DNA from: Owenia fusiformis | Taxonomy: Eukaryota > Annelida > Polychaeta > Sabellida > Oweniidae | Reading direction: 5' to 3' | Length of the DNA: 64,000 bases | Assembly (NCBI GenBank): GCA_903813345.2 | Contig: CAIIXF020000011.1 | Coordinates: 23,541,754 to 23,605,753, forward strand | Part shown: positions 41,208-52,945 of the stretch, one piece after another | How the letters are laid out: each line of letters starts with the position of its first letter | Numbering within the stretch: position 1 is the stretch's first letter | Notes under the pieces: generated by a model | The model's input: the letters and a program-made list of their open reading frames with translations, nothing else | Told to the model about the DNA's origin: nothing | The model's database searches: none | Translations under genes and position numbers: made by a program

Positions 41208-42241
41208 TACAGGGTGTTCCAAAAGTAACAGGACTGGTGCTGGCATTTTGTTAAATATGCACCAATCGTCTTCAAAATTTTACACATTGTACTTTCATGT
41301 ATCGTTACTAAGATTACAAAATTTCGGCAAAATATATGAAACTCGGGTAGAGTTATGGTTGCTATAGTAACATGACATCGCAATACCCGGGGCAACATTC
41401 CACGCAAAAAATTATAGAGACATTAAGCATTTTGTACATGCCATATCAAAGTTGAAATGCAACAACTGGTGGGAATAACATTTGTTTTACATAATTTGGT
41501 ATTCCTAAATAGGCTCGTCTTTGGTCAGTACAAGAAATAGTACTCTGTATCCATGACCCAAACACATGAGTCAACCCATTTGAGGACATGTCACGTAGGG
41601 TCGATTGGACAATTTGGAGAAGGTCATTCTCATCTTTAAAGGTCTTACAGCACTGATTAGCATTCTGTTCTCAATAAAAGTAAAAATTAGATGTTGCATG
41701 CTCAGAAAAGTATGGTGCATGGTTTTAAACCTCAAGACCTAGCTCCTTTATAGCTCCATGGTCTTTAATGGTGATCTGCGGACAGGTGTGCTATCAAGGT
41801 AGATGACTGGCTTCAAATCAGGTCTTTTAAAACTCAACCGTAAATTGTTCGGACTGTTATACATAGTGATATTCCAGGAAATTGAATAAATATTATTATC
41901 ATTATGAAATTATACTTGAACCTGAGTTGTATAGAAACACCTTTACAACAAAGCAACTAATAAAATAAACAGGAAATGTTGTATTATAATAGGTGAATTA
42001 GATACTTCCTTCGGTAATACAAATATGTTAGATATCACATTTTAAGGAAAAAAGTTGCCCCGGTATTGGGATGTCATGTTACTATAGTAACCATGACTCT
42101 AATCGCATTTCATCATTTTTTCTGAAACTTTATAATTTTAGTTGCAATACTTCAAAGTACAAGTTGTGAAAATTTGAAGACACTCAGTGCAAAATAGACA
42201 AAATGCCAGCACCAGTCCTGTTACTTTTGGAACACCCTGTA
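41208..42241. mobile_element. 1.03-kb nonautonomous mariner relative of the 63242 element
   Basis: The element spans 41210-42239. CAGGGTGTTCCAAAAGTAAC is mirrored at the right end, with TA on both sides. Subterminal TATGGTTGCTATAGTAAC and CCCGGGGCAA lie inside the left end; the right end has their inverse (GTTACTATAGTAACCATGA). The same pair of words is in the left end of the transposase-bearing element at 63242. No transposase left. Confidence 0.85.
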
Positions 42242-42334
42242 TTTAGACATTATTGGAAAGTACGAAGTCTCAAATCACCATGGTCTGGAAATGTTGATAG
42301 AAAATCAAGATGCCATTCATTTATGGTGAACACT

Positions 42335-43898
42335 GTACACTCTCCTCCATAAGTTTGGCAACCTTAGCTCGCCCATTGAACTACGTGTTTAAGCCTCTTA
42401 TTGTTTGAATTTTTATTTACTTAACCTGCAATGAAATAACTAATAGTATTGATGGAAACGTAACTTGACTTTATTCACAATACCTCCAAATCTTTTATAT
42501 CTCAATTACAATAGGTCGAAAATTGTTTATAAAGATTAATCTTTGAAAATCGTATTTCCCATGTAAACCAATGGGAAATGGTGGGTTCGGGGCAAATTAG
42601 AAATCAGGATATCTATTCAGTAAAAGATTTAGCAAAAAATATTGTTATATAGAAAATTGAATTGTCTAACTTTCTGTAGGTGTTTAGTTTATTTGATGAA
42701 TGCTAAAGTTACAGAGCTTCAAGGTCATTTTTGAAAATAATTGTTTGCCTCCTGTGTTATTGGGAGAGGTTTTTTGAAAAACAATTTTGACTTTAAAGAC
42801 AAACCTACCATTTCCCATTGGTTAACATGGTAATGTCGATTTTCAAAAGTTCTTATGATCAATTTTCGACCTATTGTAAACCAATTTGTAATTGAGGAAA
42901 AAAATTAAAGGCCCCATGTAAAGTTTAAACCACTTTGGCTTATATTGTAGTCTTACCCAATGTTATCAAAGTGTGATATGTGAAACTTTTTTTTTAAATT
43001 TCAAAAAGTGGTTTTTGATAGACTTTTTGTTCCAAAATTTGTGAATTTATTTAAAACCAACTTTTAGAGGTCACTCATATCTTCTAATTAGCCACAATTC
43101 ATACCAATGCATAGCATTCATCCTCCCATGTTTTTTGCCGAAAAAATTAAGAAAATCGGTTGATAAACAAGCGAGAAATGAACTTATCAGTGCATGAAAA
43201 TGGTTCTGAGAAAATTGTATTTCAAAATTTTAGTTCTCATAGAAACCAATGGTACAATGATATCTAAAACATAATTTATTCTTCCTTTTAACCTGGTTAG
43301 ACAATCAACATTGTTTTTTTTATGAAAATCGAGCATATTTTGAAAAGATTGACATCGAAAAAAAAAATTCAATTTTTTTCAAAAAGTTTTTGTTACCTTA
43401 GTGACATCACTAATGTTTCAAAATATTTTTGATAAGCTAAAACATTGAAGTGGCCCATTAAATATGACATTTTATTATTGAAATAGTGTGTCTTTTGTTC
43501 AATCTTTGCATTGGTGTTAAAAAGATAATCTTTTTTGAAAAATATTAAGAAATATTTTATGATTAAGAAATTTCAACTTTGGCGGGAAATTTGAATATTT
43601 GAGAAATGAAATGCTCACAACTTTTTTCAAAAAATTTTTTTTGTTCAAAAATCTCTTAAATCACTTTTTAAGCCCTGACAAATAGAAAATGAATGATAAA
43701 AAAATATTTTCAAACTTTAGACGGGGACTTTAAGAGAATTGGAGGTATTGGAATTGGAAATAAATTCAAGTTACATTTCCATCTATATTATAAATATTTT
43801 CATTGCAAGTTAAGTAAATAAAAATTCAAATGTAAAGAGGCTTTAACACATAGTTAAATGGAGGAACTAAGGTTGCCAAACTTATGGAGGGGAGTGTA
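42335..43898. mobile_element. TA-flanked element with long inverted ends (CACTCYCCTCCATAAG)
   Basis: The element spans 42337-43896. CACTCTCCTCCATAAGTTTG at the left is mirrored at the right. Inverted similarity extends about 170 bp (AACCTTAG, GCCTCTT, TTTACTTAACCTGCAATG). TA flanks. It hosts the TTAA element at 42909-43729. Confidence 0.8.
42905..43733. mobile_element. TTAA-flanked MITE, copy 1
   Basis: The element spans 42909-43729 between TTAA tetranucleotides. Ends AGGCCCCATGTAAAGTTTAA and, inverted, AGTCCCCGTCTAAAGTTTG. A full inverted copy is at 53981-54813 and a fragment at 46692-47115. TTAA duplication fits piggyBac or Kolobok. Confidence 0.78.
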
Positions 43899-44905
43899 TA
43901 TCTGTAACAGTAAATTAGTGACTAATCTAAAATTGCTTGAAGGATAGAAAGAAACTTATTTCAAATACTGCTTTGTTATTGGCTGGAATTTAATAAATAT
44001 TGCTAGCCATGTGTGAATAAATTAATGCAGTATTGATTCATTACACTTCAAATAAGAGCTAAGCAGTCCGTGCCTCTTTAATTTTTTGCAAAAGTACAAA
44101 TGATTCTTGCTACTCAAATTCAAAACGAGGCGGGTCAGGGGTCAATCAAGCAAGGTCATCGGAATCTGATTCAATGAAATGTGAAATATTTTACGCAATT
44201 TAGGACTACTGGTTCAATAATTGGATATAAAAGGTAAGTTTATTGATACCTTTCATGTAGAACTAAACATCTGAAAAGAATGTGAAAGAAATAAACAGAT
44301 TTGGTTCCGTAAATTGTTTCCAAAGAAAAGTGTCCCTATTTTTTTTTTTTTTTTTCGATTTTCCCCCTCACAGAATATTGAGAATGAGAATAGACCGAGC
44401 CAGATTCAATCCTTATTGACAGAAGCACTCGTTGACATAAGCTGTGACCTCAAAACCCGGGTTTGCAGGCATCCAAATCTGCCTTTGGAAAAATGTGAAC
44501 GGTTCAACATTACAATGTTATCGCATCCTACAACCCTTTAGATTGTGGTGGTACGCCCGTATCATTGGTAAGCCTGTCTTTCTACAATGTCGGAGAATGA
44601 ACTACGCATTGCACTATTAAATGACCTACCTCGATACATTCCAGAATATTTTAGAATTCTTTTTATGTTGTTAGATCGCCAATTGTATGGGTTTATCGGC
44701 AGAACGAAGATATTTTCGTTTTTGATAGCAATATTTGCGTGTTATATTTAACTTATTTCAACCGTCAAATTCCTCCATTCAGTTCCCGGCATGCACCAGT
44801 CATTTAAAGGGAAATCCCTGGGGAATTCTAACATTTTGAAAATTGCTGACATATTTCCGATGTTAAAACTAAAATCTCTTCGACCCAGACTGACACTGAC
44901 AGAAA
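43899..44905. other. Intergenic, no supported gene
   Basis: AT-rich. A T run at about 44338-44355 is followed by a short open frame (44314-44541) without family features. Confidence 0.4.
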
Positions 44906-45044
44906 AGCAGGGGTCATATCGTCGAATACACCCGCAGGGCTAGGCATAAACGTTTTCTGTACCCCGAACGACTGAAGGGAGTGAGGGGTTCGAAAGCTTT
45001 TGTGCCTAGCCCCAAGGGATGTATTTGACGATATTACCCCTGCT
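44906..45044. repeat. Imperfect inverted repeat, about 140 bp
   Basis: GCAGGGGTCATATCGTCGAA at the left; the right arm TTTGACGATATTACCCCTGC is its near inverse, and GCAGGGCTAGGCA / TGCCTAGCCCCAAGG pair further in. Confidence 0.75.
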
Positions 45045-45250
45045 CTGAGGTCTTAAAGATTCAAACATGAAAACTCACCAAATTGTTTCGAATATTCATC
45101 ATTGTCCGCCATTACTACGACCCACCGTTATGACGTCACACATTACACGTATTAACTGGGGTATTGATCGCGAATATATCCCAGGTGAAATGTTGACTTT
45201 GTTTACAGTTTATAGAAGGCGTGAATACAGTCATGTTCAAATATAAGTTA

Positions 45251-45388
45251 TTGAATGATTTGAAGTGCAAAACAGGATAGATTCTGCTTGAGAAATTCCA
45301 TATTGGAACAAGACGAAGTCGAATATCGAGAGCCGAAGACGAATATCGAGAGCAGAATACATCCTGTATTGCACTTCAAATCATTCTA
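45251..45388. repeat. Imperfect inverted repeat, about 138 bp
   Basis: TTGAATGATTTGAAGTGCAA at the left mirrors TTGCACTTCAAATCATTC at the right, and ACAGGATAGATTCTGCT mirrors AGCAGAATACATCCTGT. The centre has two GACGAATATCGAGAGC-like words in direct repeat. Confidence 0.78.
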
Positions 45389-46080
45389 TTAACGTTTTTA
45401 TCGTGTGATCCTGTGTATTGCTACTGAGAAAGTCTCATCCGCACCAATATTTCTGTATTGCGACGGAGATGATCAATGGGGACAATCTCAGAAGCAATAC
45501 AGATTGGAACAGCACAAGAACTGACCAATCAGAAGGCTTCAGATCATACGATAAAGTCATTTAATTTGCTAGTAGTTCCAACTTCCAAACATTTAAAGTT
45601 TTACTGTTAGTCTACTTTTTCTACCCCCATACATGTAAATGCATTTTGCAGATAAAAATCCTAGCTATAGACAATCTGCAGTTTCCTCACATTTTCTCTT
45701 CTCTTCTGCGACAATACCACTTTTTTAATGTTATTCTTGACTTACCACTTGAAATGATGTGGAAATAATTTCGAGAACTTTGAATTTTATCAGTAATTTA
45801 TCAAATATTGTGGATTCAATAATTTATGTTATTCAAAACAAGGCTCAACAAACTACAGATTTGGAGCTAAAGTTAAAATAAGAATATTGCACATATATTA
45901 TAAACTGTACAGAGTTAACGCTTTAAAAGGAAGTATCCACCCTAAATCCACCCTAAAGGATTGTTCTTGAAGGTTAATATGCCATTTATGCCATATGAGT
46001 TTGTTATGCAATTCAGACGGATAACGGAATACTGATATATTTAATCAATGAGGATGTACAATCCAGAGCTTTTCTATTAA
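45389..46080. other. Intergenic, no feature
   Basis: AT-rich filler; nothing recognised. Confidence 0.4.
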
Positions 46081-46600
46081 AGTTCATCATGTCATGCATG
46101 TTATTGGGTGAGATTAATTTGTCTTTTACAAAAATATAGGCCAGCCATTGCAAAAAATTGCAAAAATCAATGAAAACAAATTACCTCAAGAAGAATTAGT
46201 ATGTTTTTGAGTTAAGTTGCAAAAAAGTGTGTAATCAATTTCATTATGAAAATAATAACAAAACAATCTTCACTTCTGATGAAATCACCATTCCTCTCAG
46301 TAGACTTTAAATCGTGTAAATCTTGTAAAATTGTAAAACAAGTTCATCATGTCATGCATGTTATTGGGTGAGATTAATTTGTCTTTTACAAAAATATAGG
46401 CCAGCCATTGCAAAAAATTGCAAAAATCAATGAAAACAAATTACCTCAAGAAGAATTAGTATGTTTTTGAGTTAAGTTGCAAAAAAGTGTGTAATCAATT
46501 TCATTATGAAAATAATAACAAAACAATCTTCACTTCTGATGAAATCACCATTCCTCTCAGTAGACTTTAAATCGTGTAAATCTTGTAAAATTGTAAAACT
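46081..46600. repeat. Perfect-looking 260-bp tandem duplication
   Basis: 46081-46340 and 46341-46600 read the same line by line, except for the final base or two at the junction. Both end in TCTTGTAAAATTGTAAAAC, and the sequence then goes on as more TTGTAAA(A/C)C words. Confidence 0.9.
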
Positions 46601-46691
46601 TGTAAACCTTGTAATTATATCATGTCATTTTAGGGACTGTTCATTTGATTTCAGATTTCACTGTCTGTCTCTGAAAAAGAGAAGATTTTGA

Positions 46692-47115
46692 AGGCCTCAT
46701 TTGAAGTTTAAACCACTTTGGCTTAGACATAATCTTACCCAATATAATCAGAATGTGATATGCAGGCCTGTCAACTTTAGAACACCTAACATGAGTGACT
46801 TATAAATGTTGAACACCTTTCTTCAAATTTTGGACACCTCGGTCCAAATCTGAACACCTTGGCCCACATTTTGAGCACCTTGGTTCAAATTTTATTGCAT
46901 ATAACCAAATTTTGGACACCTCAAAATTTGTGCTCTCACTATGCTTGCGTTCTGTCGAAGGGGGTGGGGGTAGGTTAGGTACCAAATATTTCAAGGGAAA
47001 TGCGTGACATATACGGTATCCATGTGAAAAGTCTGAACAATTGCGTTTTTTTTTTTTTTGCGTGACAAATACGCAAACAGTTTGATTGCCTGGATATGTG
47101 AAACTTTTTTTTTGT
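46692..47115. mobile_element. TTAA-MITE fragment split by a CAG-ended element
   Basis: 46692-46762 matches the left end of the 42909 element (AAGTTTAAACCACTTTGGCT) and 47093-47112 continues it (GATATGTGAAAC). Between lies an insertion, 46763-47092, with ends CAGGCCTGTCAA and ...TTTGATTGCCTG and GATATG on both sides (6 bp). The insert has repeated GAACACCT(T/A) words. Confidence 0.72.
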
Positions 47116-47319
47116 GGTGTTCTCACCATCAACAATGTCAAGTAATGGTTAGTAGATGTAATGTTACGCTACTTAGTCTGGATGGGCTAGGAGTGTGACC
47201 TGGTACCAGCATTCTGATACACAATATCATTCGTCGGACTGTAAATCATATAAATTTTGTAAAATTATAAAACTTGTAAATCTTGTAATTTCATGTAATT
47301 TAATGGATAGATACTTTTC

Positions 47320-47415
47320 TGTTGACAGTGTTCAGCAGTTGGTGTTTGGGATTTGGCAGTTGGTGTTTGGTAGTTGGAGGTCTGCATCTGTAATAAATGG
47401 CAGGTGGTGACATTT
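47320..47415. repeat. Short family-G fragment
   Basis: GTTGGTGTTTGG repeats and AATGGCAGGTGGTGACATTT, as in other family-G members. Confidence 0.5.
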
Positions 47416-47843
47416 TGATAGTTATCTAATCAGGTTTCTTATTCTATATAATCATCAGTTTCAATCAGAAAAATAGAGCAGTTTAAATTAACTACAAATC
47501 TAAGATATTGACTTTTAGGTGACTACATAATGGTGTTATTTACTAATAGTTTATATCATGTGCCTTGTTTAATAACCAAGTAGCTATTTTATAGGTATTC
47601 AACCTGTAAAATTCAACTAAAACATTACCTTACTGTCAAAAAAGTTACACTGTATTTTGACATATCTTAGAACCTGACATTTGGTAAGTAGATTATTAGA
47701 AATGTCTAACTCCTCGTTATCACCATAAAAGAAATGTATATACCCATAGCACTAGTATAGATCTTATTAGAATTCCCAAGGCGAAGAAAGATGTGTCTAA
47801 ATACTCCTTTGTTCCATCAGCAACTAAGTATTGGAGTAGATCT
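47416..47843. other. Intergenic, no feature
   Basis: AT-rich; nothing recognised. Confidence 0.4.
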
Positions 47844-48247
47844 GCTACTTAGGGCTCCCCAAGAGGGGGCAGTGGGGTCGCTTTTGTCACTTTTAAGATT
47901 TCAAAATTCTCACTTTGTCACATTTAAAATTTACTTGTCATATTTTGTCAGATTCGTTCCTTTTTAGTCAGCCAAAGTATTTAATGCACTAAATAGTCTG
48001 GTATGTTCCATTGTTTGATTGCTCGTTAGAAAAAGCCATCTTAACTAGCATTAATTTACATTCAGAACGAATTATCTATTTTTGTCACTCTCAAAACACT
48101 TGTCAGTCCAATAAATGTGCAACATTGTCACTTGCAAGGATTGATTTGTCACATTTGTTCGTTTTTAAGTATCCCAAAGTCCCATTTAGTCCCATTTTTA
48201 AAGGCCAGGTCGCCTTATCACATACCCCTTGGGGAGCCCCCTACTTA
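47844..48247. mobile_element. hAT-type MITE (GGGCTCCCC ends)
   Basis: The element spans 47852-48239. GGGCTCCCCAAG is mirrored by CTTGGGGAGCCC. Flanks GCTACTTA and CCTACTTA agree at 7 of 8 positions, the duplication length of hAT. TTTTGTCAC(A/T)TTT words recur inside. Confidence 0.72.
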
Positions 48248-48297
48248 TGAGTAGTGCAGTAATTAGTCGAAGGGTCACATTATTGACGCATTGAGGG

Positions 48298-48578
48298 TCC
48301 TGGATAATCATGTCGACTCCAGTGTCCATAATCACGACTTGATATATTTTAACCAATCGACTGGTTTCCTGGATAATCATGTCGACTCCAGTGTCCATAA
48401 TCGCGACTTGATATATTTTAACCAATCGACCAGTTTCCTGGATGATCATGTCGACTCCAGTGTCCATAATCACGACTTGATATATTTTAACCAATCAACT
48501 AGTTTCCTGGATAATCATGTCAACTCTAGTGTCCATAATCGCGACTTGATATATTTTAACTGATCGACTAGTTTTCAA
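48298..48578. repeat. 69-bp minisatellite, four units, open on both strands
   Basis: CCTGGATAATCATGTCGACT starts recur at about 48299, 48369, 48438 and 48507. Because 69 is a multiple of three and the units lack stops in one frame of each strand, long open frames arise on both strands. Confidence 0.88.
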
Positions 48579-48579
48579 C

Positions 48580-49865
48580 CACTCACATTTAAATTTCAAT
48601 TATGGTCCGAGATTCCTCGAGCATATTGCATTGTAGATTGAAATCGGGTTCTAACCAGTTAAATGCTGATCTTTTTAAATGTAATATTATTGTCTCACCA
48701 TTTTGTGATTGATAACTGTTAGTTTGTGCATTCATTTGACTATAATTGATATTGTCTTAAAAGATAGCTTCATCTACCTTCCTAAGTTTAACCTCTCAGC
48801 CTCTAAAACCGATTTGAAACCAGAATTTTTGTCATTTTTGCCAGATTTTGGCAACAACACAGGTGATGCTTAATTTAGTGATATTAGTCGGATGAAAGGA
48901 GGGAGAGTTGTTTGTAGAATGAATCTGAAGGGGGGGGGGGGGTTCATGCATTTCGCTTATATTTTTTTTCATTTTATTGACTATAAGATTGCACCATATT
49001 ATATCCCCAAAAAATATTTCTCATTTTCAAGGATTATCTATGGATTAACACCCAGATGTTTTCATTTTTCAAACTTCAGAGGACTAGGAATCATTGATCA
49101 TATTCGCTTTTGAATAAAATAAATGATGTTTTAAATAGGTTTCATGTATGCCAATAATTTCTCAAATTGTGTAAATGGTACACATTCCTTAATCCCTAGA
49201 ATTTTCTCTGAGCGATTTCCCATAGAAATCTAATGTAGTAATGGTACAGTTCCAAGCAGATTTTGAGATAACAGGAAAGTAAATCTTTAATACACACTTT
49301 ATTAGGTCATTTTGGTTTCTATCACAAATGAACAAATGAAAGAACCAGATAATACTAAAAGATTAAATGCCAGACTATGCTACTATACTAGCAATCTTGT
49401 TATCAACCTAAGGGAAAAACATTGCTATGCTTTAGAGACCCCTTTAAAGAGAAGGAAAGAGCGTGTGATATTCTGAAAATGGATATTGAAGTTTTGAAAT
49501 ACCTTCCTATAACATCCACTGTTTTTCTCAGCCTAAGCGAAAACTACAATTGTACACAGGAATTGTAAACCACAAATATTTTCCAACTCTCCATTTTATT
49601 AGGATTTCCTGTAAAAGCCTTCATTCATTTTAAGATTTAAGATAGCAGTGTTATCAGAAACACCTCCATTCGTTTCTAGTTGAGAAATGCATGGTTAAGT
49701 TCAAAACTTTTATTCAGTAAGCATCTCATCTATCCAAAAAAATCGTATTTAGTTCTCCTTGAGTTTTTTGTATAAATAAGCAATTTTTTGTAAGAATAAG
49801 CCATTTGTCAAAATGTTATATATTTTTTAAGATTTTGTAAGTTCCAAGCCCCTCTGCTGTAAAAA
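48580..49865. other. Intergenic, no supported gene
   Basis: AT-rich with a G run at 48931-48941. Nothing recognised. Confidence 0.4.
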
Positions 49866-50021
49866 AATAAGTTCCAGGGGGGGGAGCTTTTTCACAATTT
49901 TGGCTAAAAATCATGCAAAAAATTCTCAGAATGGTGAAAAACTGCATGATTTTGAAAGAATTTCTGGCCAGGGGGGGGAGCTTGCGCTCCCCCAGCTCCC
50001 CCTCTGGCTACGGGCCTGCAG
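49866..50021. mobile_element. Remnant of CAGGCCCGTAGCCAG-type hAT element
   Basis: The right end CCCTCTGGCTACGGGCCTG (ends 50021) and GGGGGGGAGCTT inner lines; the left end is unclear. The element at 53688 shares the CAGGCTCATAGCCAGG end. Confidence 0.5.
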
Positions 50022-50118
50022 TGTACACTTATGGAGCTACAAAAATGTATTGACTAATGACTATAAGTAAGTGTTCATAGACTGTGGCCATATCTTAGCT
50101 TCCTTGCTTGAAACTACT

Positions 50119-50300
50119 ACGGTAAAACCTTTAAAGTGAAACACCTCTGTAAGTGGAACACCTCCTTAAGTGGAACACCTCCTTAAGTAGAACATTTCAG
50201 AGTCCTGTGACCAACTGAATTTATATTATGGATCTCTCATAATAGTAGAACACCTCCCAAAAAGAACATTTGTCAGAGGTACCAAAGGTTTTTCACTAAA
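50119..50300. repeat. Repeat with GTGGAACACCTCC lines
   Basis: ACGGTAAAACCTTTAAAGTG at the left and CCAAAGGTTTTTCACT at the right form an imperfect inverted pair. AAGTGGAACACCTCCTTAAG is repeated in tandem inside. Related to the 39345 element. Confidence 0.5.
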
Positions 50301-50880
50301 CACATTTTACTGAAACTGCAAGACAGAAAAACGTGATTAGAATTTGAATGTGGCTTCCTCGATCATTCCATATGCATGAGTACATATGCAGTCCATGAAT
50401 CTCCATTCTGATACACGTAGGAAGCAACTGACAGAAGGCCTTCATTTCTTATTATCAGGATACTGAATCTCTAAAAGTTGCAAGCAATTAGAAGTTCTTA
50501 AAAACAGTTCATATCAAGCAATTTGCAGCTATTGCACATTAAAAGAGGAAACAAGTATTCTTGTAAGGTAAAATTGTATTATGTAAAATTGTAGAGTAAA
50601 AACATTAGAAAATACACACGAACCAGTATAGAGGAAAACATAAATATGTGTTTTATGTAAGCTAAAACCAAGCTATTTTGATTTATTATGAAGCCTGAAT
50701 GTGTGGGGCTAACACTTATAAGACAGATTCTTAGCTAAGCTTATTATTGTATTTCTTGGAAGTCATAATCATCTGTTCAATTTTATTTCACCATATTAGC
50801 ACAAGGGCAATATAAACATTACTAATTCCTTGCTGTACTATAGAAAATTCTCCGCATGGCTTAGTGTCATTTGCTGAATC
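50301..50880. other. Intergenic, no feature
   Basis: AT-rich; nothing recognised. Confidence 0.4.
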
Positions 50881-51295
50881 AGATTCACGGTGTTATAGCA
50901 TAACGGTTACGTCAAGGCGATTTGCAAAATTTTGCGGTAACGATAACAAAAAATGGCGGATGGGAAAGACATCATGTCCTCTTTCTCGCCTGTAGGCAAG
51001 ATTCACAGATACGATTTCCTTTTCAACTAGTTCCATTCGGTGACATATATATGGATGGTTATAAAGACTGGGTCAAATCTGCCAGGTGGTTTACTAGAAG
51101 CGGAATATTAGCTGTAAACTTACCAACTGAGATGTCCAAGTTCATATTTTTAAGTCCATTCTCGTGATTTCTCAGTATATGTGCCTCAGAGCCACTCAAA
51201 CTATTAACAGTAAGTAAACTGTGTATAAACAAGCCATAAAATGACAAATCCAGAACAGAGGTGTTGTAACCGTCATGCTATAACACCGTGAGATT
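50881..51295. mobile_element. Transib-like candidate: CACGGTG ends, 25-bp TIR, 5-bp target duplication
   Basis: The element spans 50886-51290 (405 bp). The left end is CACGGTGTTATAGCATAACG; the right end inverted is CACGGTGTTATAGCATGACG; 24 of 25 terminal bases agree. The exact 5-bp repeat AGATT is at 50881-50885 and 51291-51295. A CAC-starting heptamer and 5-bp duplication are features of Transib and RAG-related transposons. No transposase. Confidence 0.82.
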
Positions 51296-52299
51296 AGGCC
51301 AATGAGAAATAGCATGGAAAATATTAGCCAAAAATGGTACATGTAGTTATCTAATGAAAGATTTTGTGTAACACTTCTAAAATCCTTAATTACAATGTTT
51401 TTTTGTTGAAACGCTTCGTAATAAAGCTGTTAAACTCTTATAATCTATGCCTTACATATATGGATCTCCTTGACAGTCATCTATAGATCTATATTAGCTG
51501 TGCAAAACAGAGCCTCGAAGTGTGGTCGTAATGAAAAATAAATGACGCTATTTCTCTTAAAGTTTCAATACATCATTAGAAAGGTGAGAGTGTCGGCTTT
51601 TGGTTATTATAGTCACATGTAATTGGTTAATATTTGACATTGTTTTGCCAACTGTCTGGCTGATAAGCAATCGAATTGTATAATATGCAGGTACAATTAT
51701 CTGTGATCATTTACAAGCGAAATATTAATATATGGATAACAAAATGAACTAATGAGACAGTTTCGCAGCAGGCATTGTGACCTATTCAGAAGAATTATGC
51801 ATCCTGTGTAAATGAAAAAATGCTGTATAAAGTAGGAGATACTTTATATAACAGGATAGAAATGACATCGAAACCCTCTATAGCTAAGTGAACAAATATT
51901 AATATGAATATATATTGTCTAACAATTATTCAACCAAAATCCTTAGTTTTATTGAAAATTCAATATAAATTCCAGCTTTATAATTTTTTTCAATATGTCT
52001 TGTTATACACACTGAACAAAATAAACTAACTGCCAAATTTGGTATTTATAGGGTGGTTAATAAAAAAGGTACAGCATTATTTTAAAAACGTAGCATTTTT
52101 TGGCCCACCTTGGAGAAATTATACATGAACTGTTATTAAGAATCATGACTTCACCATCAAAAAATAGCATTTCATGACAAATGAATAACAATTATGCTGT
52201 ATGACTAATGATTGTAACAATTTTTAGATAATTAGTGATCTTGTCATTGTCATTTTGTACCTCATTTTTATTTGTTATTGTCATTGTTATTTGTTATAG
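51296..52299. other. Intergenic, no supported gene
   Basis: AT-rich. TATAGGGTGGTTAATAAAAA at about 52048 resembles a mariner-type end, but no partner was found. Confidence 0.4.
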
Positions 52300-52945
52300 A
52301 AAATTGCATGCCTATTGTCTTTGGTATCATTCCTTCAACCTGAGTGTTAGCACTTTCTGTAGGGCCCTCATATGCAGGACACAGGCGTCAGTTTTTTGGT
52401 ATCATTTGTTTGTAATTGTCAAAGGGCAATATTGTAAACTGTATGCCTATTGTCTTTGGTATCATGCTTTCAACCTGAGTGTTAGCACTTTCTATATTGC
52501 CCTCATATGCAGGACACAGGCGTCAGTTTTTGGTATCATTTGTTTGTAATTGTCAAAGGGCAATATTGTAAACTGTATGCCTATTGTCTTTGGTATCATG
52601 CGTTCAACTTGAGTGTTAGCACTTTCTATATTGCCCTCATCATATGCAGGACACAGGCGTCAGTTTTTGGTATCATTTGTTTGTAATTGTCAAAGGGCAA
52701 TATTGTAAACTGTATGCCTATTGTCTTTGGTATCATGCCTTCAACCTGAGTGTTAGCACTTTCTATATTGCCCTCATATGCAGGACACAGGCGTCAGTTT
52801 TTGGTATCATTTGTTTGTAATTGTCAAAGGGCAATATTGTAAACTGTATGCCTATTGTCTTTGGTATCATGCGTTCAACCTGAGTGTTAGCACTTTCTAT
52901 ATTGCCCTCGTATGCAGGACACAGGAGTCAGTTTTTTGGTACTTG
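52300..52945. repeat. 134-137-bp minisatellite, about five units
   Basis: CCTATTGTCTTTGGTATCAT starts at about 52311, 52446, 52580, 52717 and 52851. Each unit contains GAGTGTTAGCACTTTCT, ATATGCAGGACACAGGCGTC and GTCAAAGGGCAATATTG. Confidence 0.92.

Noticed and set aside
48198-48563. Protein-coding repeats on either strand
   Set aside because: Both frames come from a stop-free 69-bp minisatellite; no start context, splice sites or family.
50922-51167. 81-residue frame in the Transib-like element as a transposase fragment
   Set aside because: No resemblance to a Transib or RAG1 core and far too short.
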